Shown here in pieces: positions 57,691 to 64,000 of a stretch of 64,000 nucleotides of DNA. A program made the position numbers and the translations under genes. Numbering within the stretch: the first letter of the stretch is position 1; each line of letters begins with the position of its first letter. Source of the stretch: an uncultured Pelagibacteraceae bacterium (GTDB lineage: Bacteria; Pseudomonadota; Alphaproteobacteria; Pelagibacterales; Pelagibacteraceae); assembly GCA_902596205.1 (NCBI GenBank), contig CACJSY010000005.1, positions 1 to 64,000 of the forward strand, written 5' to 3'. The notes under the pieces were generated by a model. That model saw only the letters and a program-made list of their open reading frames with translations, ran no database searches and had not been told where the DNA came from.

Positions 57691-58182
57691 ATGAAAATCA
57701 TTGGAATAGACCCGGGTTTGAGTGGAGCAATTGCGATATTAGAAAATAACAAAGTTTTAAATCTTTTTGATATGCCAGTTATGTCTGAGGGAAAAAAAAA
57801 TAAGAGACAATTAAATAGCTCACTCTTGGTTAATCTTATTAAAGAGAATATTGAACAAAATGAAGAGGTAGCTGTTGTTGTGGAACAAGTAAATGCTATG
57901 CCCGGTCAAGGAGTAACAAGCATGTTTAATTTCGGACAAACTTTTGGGGCAATTAAAGGAGTTTGTGCGGCATTAGAGTTGCCAATATTTTTTGTAAGAC
58001 CGTCTAAATGGAAAAAACATTTCGAATTAATAAATTCATCAAAAGACTCAAGTAGAACAAGAGTGATAGAAATGTATCCAAAATTATCAAGTCAACTGAC
58101 TAAAAAAAAAGACGTCAATAAATCAGATGCTATTTTGATAGCAAGATTCTTCAGTGAAACAAGATTATCTGAAGAAATTTAA
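57691..58182 (+). CDS. ruvC: RuvC-like Holliday junction resolvase, phage-type variant
   Basis: IIGIDPGLSGAIAILENN; VVVEQVNAMPGQGVTSMFNFGQTFGAIKGVCAALELPIFFVRPSKWKKHF; KSDAILIARF. Confidence 0.82.
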   Translation: MKIIGIDPGLSGAIAILENNKVLNLFDMPVMSEGKKNKRQLNSSLLVNLIKENIEQNEEVAVVVEQVNAMPGQGVTSMFNFGQTFGAIKGVCAALELPIFFVRPSKWKKHFELINSSKDSSRTRVIEMYPKLSSQLTKKKDVNKSDAILIARFFSETRLSEEI

Positions 58183-58239
58183 ACCCAAATTAATTATTAA
58201 CGCCAAATTCATGACACATTCTAAAAGTAATTAATCTTA

Positions 58240-58920
58240 ATGGAACAAGATATAGCTACTCAAGTTGTAGGTTTAGGAGGCTCTTCCGACTTTACTTTAT
58301 GGAAGCTTTTTTTAAGAGCTGACTTTGTTGTAAAATTCGTAATAATTTTACTAATAGCTTGCTCTATTTTCTCATGGGCATTAATTTTTGATAAGTTAAA
58401 ACTATTTAAAAATATAAATCGTTCTATAGAAGATTTTGAAAAAAAGTTCTGGAAAGCAAAATCTGCTGAGAGCTTCAATAATAGCTTACCTGTTAATTCA
58501 AAAGATCCTGCTGTATTAATTTTCAAAACAGCTATGGCCGAGTTAATTAAAACAAAAAGACAATCATCAGCGATTCAGGCAGCGAGAGTTGGAAGAATAT
58601 TAGAAATAGCTACTGACACAGAGATGAAAAAAGTTGAAAAAAATTTTACTTTTTTAGCTACTGTGGGATCCACCGCTCCATTTATTGGATTATTCGGAAC
58701 AGTCTGGGGGATAATGAATTCTTTTCAGTCTATTGCAATTTCAAGAAACACAAGTTTAGCAATAGTTGCACCTGGGATAGCTGAAGCTTTATTTGCTACA
58801 GCTTTAGGTTTATTAGCAGCTATACCAGCTGTAGTTGCTTATAATAAATTTAATAACGATTCACAAAAATATTTCTCAAGAATAGAAAATTTTTCAAAAA
58901 GATTTCTTTCTATAATATAA
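58240..58920 (+). CDS. tolQ: Tol-Pal system protein TolQ
   Basis: FLATVGSTAPFIGLFGTVWGIMNSFQSIAISRNTSLAIVAPGIAEALFATALGLLAAIPAV. Confidence 0.96.
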   Translation: MEQDIATQVVGLGGSSDFTLWKLFLRADFVVKFVIILLIACSIFSWALIFDKLKLFKNINRSIEDFEKKFWKAKSAESFNNSLPVNSKDPAVLIFKTAMAELIKTKRQSSAIQAARVGRILEIATDTEMKKVEKNFTFLATVGSTAPFIGLFGTVWGIMNSFQSIAISRNTSLAIVAPGIAEALFATALGLLAAIPAVVAYNKFNNDSQKYFSRIENFSKRFLSII

Positions 58921-58922
58921 AA

Positions 58923-59336
58923 ATGGCATTTCAATTTAATCGCTCAAAAAAAGGACCGATGAGTGAAATTAATGTAACACCATTTGTTGATGTTATGTTA
59001 GTACTTTTAATTATTTTCATGGTTACCGCACCTCTATTGACTGTTGGTGTTCAAGTAGATTTACCAGAGTCTGCAGCAGACTCACTTCCTGATGATCAAG
59101 AACCATTAACTTTAAGTATTAATTCTAAGGGTGAAATTTATATACAAGAACATCAGGTTACTTATCAAAAAATGATCCCAAAGTTATTAGCCATTGCGAA
59201 GAATAGGACTGATACAAGAATTTACGTTAGAGGAGATAAAAATATTAACTACGGAAGAGTCCTAGAGGTCATGGGGACACTTTCAGGAGCAGGTTTCTCT
59301 AAAGTAGCTTTAATCTCAGAGCCTTATAAAAATTAG
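58923..59336 (+). CDS. tolR: Tol-Pal system protein TolR
   Basis: MSEINVTPFVDVMLVLLIIFMVTAPLLTVGVQVDLPES. Confidence 0.96.
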   Translation: MAFQFNRSKKGPMSEINVTPFVDVMLVLLIIFMVTAPLLTVGVQVDLPESAADSLPDDQEPLTLSINSKGEIYIQEHQVTYQKMIPKLLAIAKNRTDTRIYVRGDKNINYGRVLEVMGTLSGAGFSKVALISEPYKN

Positions 59337-59344
59337 GATGATTT

Positions 59345-60154
59345 ATGATAAGAAGCTTAATTTACTCTATAACTTTCCATTCAATATTAATTTTATTAAC
59401 AATTTTAAGTTTACCTTTCATGCTTAGAGAGCCAATTGACCTTCCTCCAATAGTTTCTGTAGAGTTGATACAAATTACAGATAAAACAAGTATTCCATAC
59501 GCGCCTAAAGCAAGAAAAATAATTGAGGAAACGAAAAAAAAAGAGAAGGAAAGACTGGTGTCTGAGCAAGCACCCCCTGCTGCAAAAGCAAAAGAAAAAC
59601 CTGATCGGATACCTCTTCCAAATGAAAAAAAAGAAGAAAAGCAAATTGTTAAAAAAAAACAGAATCCAGAGGAAATTAAACCTCAAATTAGACAATCTTC
59701 TGAATTTGAAAAAAAAGAGGTTGTTGATACAAATCAAATAGCAGCTTTAATTGATAAAGCAAAAGAAGAAGAAGCTGTAAAACAAAAAAAAACTAATAAG
59801 ATCACTCAGAGCAGTCAAAAAAACTCATTTGCCTCTGGGTTAACTCTCTCTCAAGAAGACGCACTAAGAGCTCAAATTTTTGGTTGTTGGAGTGTACCTT
59901 TAGGATTACCTTACGATGAAGATTTGCTTGTAAGAATTAAGCTCAAATTAAAAAAAGATGGTACAATATTAAAATCTGAAATTTTAGATCACCAAAGAAT
60001 GAATAGACCAGGACAAAAATTTTATAAAGTTTTAGCGGAGAGCGCTTTAAGAGCAGTAAGGTTGTGCCAACCACTCAAAGTACCTCCGACTGGATACGAT
60101 AAATGGAAAGAATTACAATTAAACTTTAATCCAACAGAAATGCTAAAAGGTTAA
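59345..60154 (+). CDS. tolA: TolA-like protein
   Basis: N-terminal TM, long Lys/Glu-rich middle, C-terminal [34 protein letters not shown]; tolR-tolB position. Confidence 0.88.
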   Translation: MIRSLIYSITFHSILILLTILSLPFMLREPIDLPPIVSVELIQITDKTSIPYAPKARKIIEETKKKEKERLVSEQAPPAAKAKEKPDRIPLPNEKKEEKQIVKKKQNPEEIKPQIRQSSEFEKKEVVDTNQIAALIDKAKEEEAVKQKKTNKITQSSQKNSFASGLTLSQEDALRAQIFGCWSVPLGLPYDEDLLVRIKLKLKKDGTILKSEILDHQRMNRPGQKFYKVLAESALRAVRLCQPLKVPPTGYDKWKELQLNFNPTEMLKG

Positions 60155-60155
60155 A

Positions 60156-61493
60156 ATGCGAAAAATTATTTTATTTTTTTTACTGAATATTTTTTTGATA
60201 GGCAATTCTAACGCTTTGATAGAAATTGATATTACAAGAGGTAATCTTGATCCCCTGCCAATTGCAGTATCTCCTTTACATGTTGATGTTAAATCACAAA
60301 ACTACGAAGGCGTAAAAATTAAGGAATTAGGTGAAAACATTTCAAAGATAATTGAAGATAATTTTAAGGCAACAGGATTATTTAATCCACTTAAGAAAGA
60401 AGCCTTTGTTCAGAAACCAGATATTGCACATTTAAAACCAAGATTTGAAGATTGGAGATTAATAAAAGCTCAAGCATTGGTAACTGGAAAACTTTTAGTT
60501 AAAGATGGAAAACTCAAAGTAGAGTTTAGGCTTTGGGATTTAGCAGCTGCAAAAGAAATGACTGCTCTTGCTTTCACTACCACCCCATCAAATTGGAGAA
60601 GGGTAGCTCATATTATTTCAGATAAAATCTACGAAAGATTAACCGGAGAAGAAGGTTATTTTGACACAAGAATAATTTATGTATCGGAGAGTGGACCAAA
60701 AAATCAAAGAGTTAAAAAGTTAGCAATCATGGACCAAGATGGAGCTAATACTAAATATTTAACTTTAGGAAATGAATTAGTATTAACTCCAAGATTTAAT
60801 CCCACGAACCAAATGGTTACTTATATGTCATATTTTAGAAATATGCCTAGAGTTTATTTGCTTGATATAGAAACTGGTACTCAAGAAGTAGTAGGAAATT
60901 TCCCTGGAATGACATTTGCTCCAAGATTTTCACCTGATGGAAAAAAAATTGTTATGAGTTTTGCAAAGGACGGTAATTCGGATATTTATACTATGGATTT
61001 AGACTCAAGAGTCGTTGAAAGAATTACAGACCACTCATCTATAGATACATCTCCATCTTTTTCACCCGATGGAAAATTCATAGCATTCAACTCTGATAGA
61101 AGTGGATTACAACAAATATACGTCATGCGAAGTGATGGGAGCGGTGTAAAAAGAATTACTTTTGGAAATGGAATCTATGGCACACCTGTTTGGTCTCCAA
61201 GAGGTGATTTAATAGCATTTACTAAAATGCGTAAAGGGAGATTTTATATTGGTGTAATGAGAGTAGACGGATCTGGTGAAAGGTTATTGACTGAAAACTA
61301 TTACCAAGAGGCACCATCGTGGTCTCCAAATGGACGAGTATTAGTTTTTTACAGAGAAACTAAAGCTGGAACAAAAGGAGAGGGTTTCACAGCTAAATTA
61401 TGGTCTATAGATATCACTGGATATAATGAAAGAAGGCTAAAGACTGAAACTGATGCTTCCGACCCATCTTGGTCCTCTCTTTTATCAAAATAA
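60156..61493 (+). CDS. tolB: Tol-Pal system beta-propeller protein TolB
   Basis: [32 protein letters not shown]; repeated FSPDGK..IAFxSxR blades. Confidence 0.96.
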   Translation: MRKIILFFLLNIFLIGNSNALIEIDITRGNLDPLPIAVSPLHVDVKSQNYEGVKIKELGENISKIIEDNFKATGLFNPLKKEAFVQKPDIAHLKPRFEDWRLIKAQALVTGKLLVKDGKLKVEFRLWDLAAAKEMTALAFTTTPSNWRRVAHIISDKIYERLTGEEGYFDTRIIYVSESGPKNQRVKKLAIMDQDGANTKYLTLGNELVLTPRFNPTNQMVTYMSYFRNMPRVYLLDIETGTQEVVGNFPGMTFAPRFSPDGKKIVMSFAKDGNSDIYTMDLDSRVVERITDHSSIDTSPSFSPDGKFIAFNSDRSGLQQIYVMRSDGSGVKRITFGNGIYGTPVWSPRGDLIAFTKMRKGRFYIGVMRVDGSGERLLTENYYQEAPSWSPNGRVLVFYRETKAGTKGEGFTAKLWSIDITGYNERRLKTETDASDPSWSSLLSK

Positions 61494-61570
61494 GGTACTA
61501 TTTTAAGTAAATTACACTTGAATAACATTAAATAATTTGAAATAAAACACATGAAAACCCAGGGGAAAAA

Positions 61571-62047
61571 ATGATGTTTAATAAGAATTTAAAAAATATA
61601 TTACTAGTAATCTTTGCTACTTTAATTTTAAGCGCATGTTCCACAGCAAAAAAATCAGGAGACATTGATGGTGATGTTTACACAGGAAAAGAGACTGTTA
61701 AATATTTAGCTTCAGGTGTTCCTGACAGAGTTTTCTTTGCAACAAACAAATCATCTCTAACAACGGCTGCTAGAGAGACTTTAAGAAAACAGGCTACTTA
61801 TCTTAGAAAAAATAAAAGCCTTAATGTAACAATTGAAGGTCACGCTGATGAACGAGGCACAAGAGAGTACAACTTAGCTCTTGGAGAGCGAAGAGCCAAC
61901 GCTGCTAGAGATTATTTAATGACATATGGTATCTCTGGAAATAGAATTGCTGTAATTAGTTATGGTAAAGAGAAACCAGTTAATCCAGCTTCTACTCCGC
62001 TAGCATGGTCTCAAAACAGAAGATCTGTTACAGTTAAAGTAAATTAA
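61571..62047 (+). CDS. pal: Peptidoglycan-associated lipoprotein Pal
   Basis: Lipobox ILSACSTAKK; VTIEGHADERGTREYNLALGERRANAARDYL. Confidence 0.96.
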   Translation: MMFNKNLKNILLVIFATLILSACSTAKKSGDIDGDVYTGKETVKYLASGVPDRVFFATNKSSLTTAARETLRKQATYLRKNKSLNVTIEGHADERGTREYNLALGERRANAARDYLMTYGISGNRIAVISYGKEKPVNPASTPLAWSQNRRSVTVKVN

Positions 62048-62067
62048 TTATAAATTTATTAAATACT

Positions 62068-62105
62068 AAGACCCCTTAGAATTCATTTTAAGGGGTCTTT
62101 TTTTT
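62068..62105 (+). terminator. Rho-independent terminator after pal
   Basis: AAGACCCCTTA-gaattcatt-TTAAGGGGTCTT followed by T-run. Confidence 0.93.
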
Positions 62106-62136
62106 GCCATTTTGTGAAATTAATAAAGAAAGTATC

Positions 62137-63099
62137 ATGCAATGTAATTTAAAACTAAAAAAAATTTTAATACCAATTTTATTTCTATTTTTAATTAACT
62201 ATGTTAACGCAGAGGAAGAGGAAATTTATTTAAAATCTATCTCAGATCAGATTCAAGTAATAACAAAAGATCTTAAAACTTTAGAAAAAGCTGTTTATCA
62301 AAAATCAGACTTAATTTCTGCTAAACCTTCAAGTTCAACAAGTTCAGCTGGACTTAACGAAGATATTATGACGAAGCATCTTCTGAAATTAAATGAAATA
62401 GAAGATCAATTTAGAGAACTTACAAATAAATTTGAGGAAGTGAACTTTAAATTAGACAAATTATCAACACGTGTTACGAAAATTCAATCAGATACACAAT
62501 TAAGATTTTCTGATTTAGAAACTGGATCACTTAACACAGTTAAAGAAAAAAAAACAATACTTCCTGGCTCAACAAAGCCTCAAGATTTTGGTGCTGCGCC
62601 TGCTTACGAAACCTCAAATTTACCTGAACGACAATCAATTAATTCAGTTGAAAGTGCGAAAACAGTAATTGCTGAAGAACCAGAAAAAAAAGAGTCATTA
62701 CTTCCGGATAAGCCAGCGGATGAACAATATGAGTTTGCAGTTAGTTTTATGAAAATTGGAGATTACGAAACAGCTGAATTTGCTTTAAAAGAATTTATAG
62801 ACAAAAACAAAGATCATGATTTAGCTGGCAGCGCACAATATTGGTATGGAGAGACTTTTAGAATTAGACAATTATACTCAGATGCTGCAACAGCCTACCT
62901 AGACGGATACCAAAATTATCCAAAAAGCAGCAAAGCACCTGATAATCTTTTAAAGCTTGGAATTACGATGGTGCAACTTGGTGAAAAAGATCAAGGTTGT
63001 AAAATGATTTTAGGTATTAAAAAAGAATATCCAAAAGCTAACAAGTCTGTGTTACAAAAAGCTCAATATGAGCAAAAAAAATTCAAGTGTAAATCTTAA
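62137..63099 (+). CDS. cpoB: Tol-Pal coordinator CpoB/YbgF
   Basis: Signal peptide from ATG 62137 (MQCNLKLKKILIPILFLF); TPR region DEQYEFAVSFMKIGDYETAEFALKEFI. The track start at 62104 lies in the terminator. Confidence 0.9.
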   Translation: MQCNLKLKKILIPILFLFLINYVNAEEEEIYLKSISDQIQVITKDLKTLEKAVYQKSDLISAKPSSSTSSAGLNEDIMTKHLLKLNEIEDQFRELTNKFEEVNFKLDKLSTRVTKIQSDTQLRFSDLETGSLNTVKEKKTILPGSTKPQDFGAAPAYETSNLPERQSINSVESAKTVIAEEPEKKESLLPDKPADEQYEFAVSFMKIGDYETAEFALKEFIDKNKDHDLAGSAQYWYGETFRIRQLYSDAATAYLDGYQNYPKSSKAPDNLLKLGITMVQLGEKDQGCKMILGIKKEYPKANKSVLQKAQYEQKKFKCKS

Positions 63100-64000
63100 T
63101 AACGGCTTTAAAAATTATAAAGACTTATCAAAAATATTTTTAAAATTTAAAAACAAATTAGACGATTTAGATAAAAGTAAATACGTGGTCGCTGTGTCCG
63201 GTGGACCCGACAGTTTGGCGCTTGTAGCATTAACGAGAGCTTACACATTTTTTAAAAAAACTAAATTTTACTACGTATTAGTAGATCACAGTTTAAGAAA
63301 AAATTCTGATAAAGAAGCCCAAAATGTAAAAAAACTTTTAAAAAAAAACAGTATAAACCTTAAAATACTTATAAATAAAAAAAAAATTATCAAAAATATT
63401 CAATCAGAGGCAAGAATTATTAGATACAATATTCTTGTAAACTATTGTAAGAAGAACAATATTAAAATTCTTCTTACAGCGCATAATCTTGAAGATCAAG
63501 TTGAAACTTTTTTAATGAGACTTTCAAGAGGCAGTGGATTAAAAGGCTTATCGGCAATGAAACCACTAAGTAATATCAACAGTAAAGTGGATTTATATAG
63601 ACCTTTATTAGATGTTAAAAAAAAATATTTAATTAAAATATCCAAGAGTATTTTTGGCACTTATTTTAAAGATCCTTCTAATAAAAACACAAATTACTTA
63701 AGAACAAAAATCAGAAGTTTAAAAAAGCCTATTGAAAATAGTGGCATTAAGTATGAACAAATCTTTAGATCTATTCAAAACTTATCTTCAAGTAAAAATA
63801 CCCTAGATAAGTATTTAGATAAAATTTTTAAAGATTTAATTAAAAAAACAAAAGGTGAAATCCTGATTAATTTTGTAAAATATAAAAGGCTAGGTAAAGA
63901 CACAAAAATATCTCTAATTAATGAGTCAATTAAACAATTAAAAAATAATTATTATGATCTAAGATCCAAAAAAGTAGATAATTTGATCAATAATCTTGAA
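63068..64000 (+). CDS. tilS: tRNA(Ile)-lysidine synthetase (3' truncated by window)
   Basis: Manual translation from ATG 63068: ...KYVVAVSGGPDSLALVAL...YYVLVDHSLRKNSDKEA...LLTAHNLEDQVETFLMRLSRGSGLKGLSAM. Confidence 0.93.
   Translation, partial: MSKKNSSVNLNNGFKNYKDLSKIFLKFKNKLDDLDKSKYVVAVSGGPDSLALVALTRAYTFFKKTKFYYVLVDHSLRKNSDKEAQNVKKLLKKNSINLKILINKKKIIKNIQSEARIIRYNILVNYCKKNNIKILLTAHNLEDQVETFLMRLSRGSGLKGLSAMKPLSNINSKVDLYRPLLDVKKKYLIKISKSIFGTYFKDPSNKNTNYLRTKIRSLKKPIENSGIKYEQIFRSIQNLSSSKNTLDKYLDKIFKDLIKKTKGEILINFVKYKRLGKDTKISLINESIKQLKNNYYDLRSKKVDNLINNLE

Noticed and set aside
59411-59737. 108-aa minus ORF opposite tolA, and the 59523-59741 + frame ORF
   Set aside because: Low-complexity F/L/R- and K-rich translations antisense or out of frame to the tolA Lys/Glu-rich region.

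Overview
AT-rich, gene-dense alphaproteobacterial sequence whose proteins and gene order look like SAR11/Pelagibacterales (inferred, no search run). Positions 1 to about 39.4 kb form an accessory surface-glycan island. It contains a B12 uptake module (cobalamin riboswitch, BtuB-like receptor, DUF6580 membrane protein) next to a radical SAM protein with a B12-binding-type N-terminus. It also carries a legionaminic-acid-like operon on the minus strand, a pseudaminic-acid-like operon with PseA/HisH/HisF on the plus strand, a DUF4956/CotH/VTC triad, and an operon starting with a DRE-TIM aldolase and a KdsB-like cytidylyltransferase. Two sulfotransferase plus APS-kinase-like pairs are present. The island ends exactly at a tRNA-Val(GAC), followed by a lone 5S rRNA. 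From there to 64 kb is mostly core genome: pntAB, tal, typA, tRNA-fMet, cspA, rpsU, rpmE, efp, fba, pgk, tkt, zapA, yebC, ruvC-like, tol-pal, tilS. The strongest new observation is a 17-bp perfect palindrome, TGTTCA-N5-TGAACA, found three times and only at island operon starts, one of them at an EPS-associated MarR-type regulator gene. Other candidates are a possible aldolase-based ulosonic acid pathway, the DUF4956/CotH/VTC module, a sulfotransferase gene whose stop codon lies inside the tRNA gene, and an apparent AUA start codon for rpsU.
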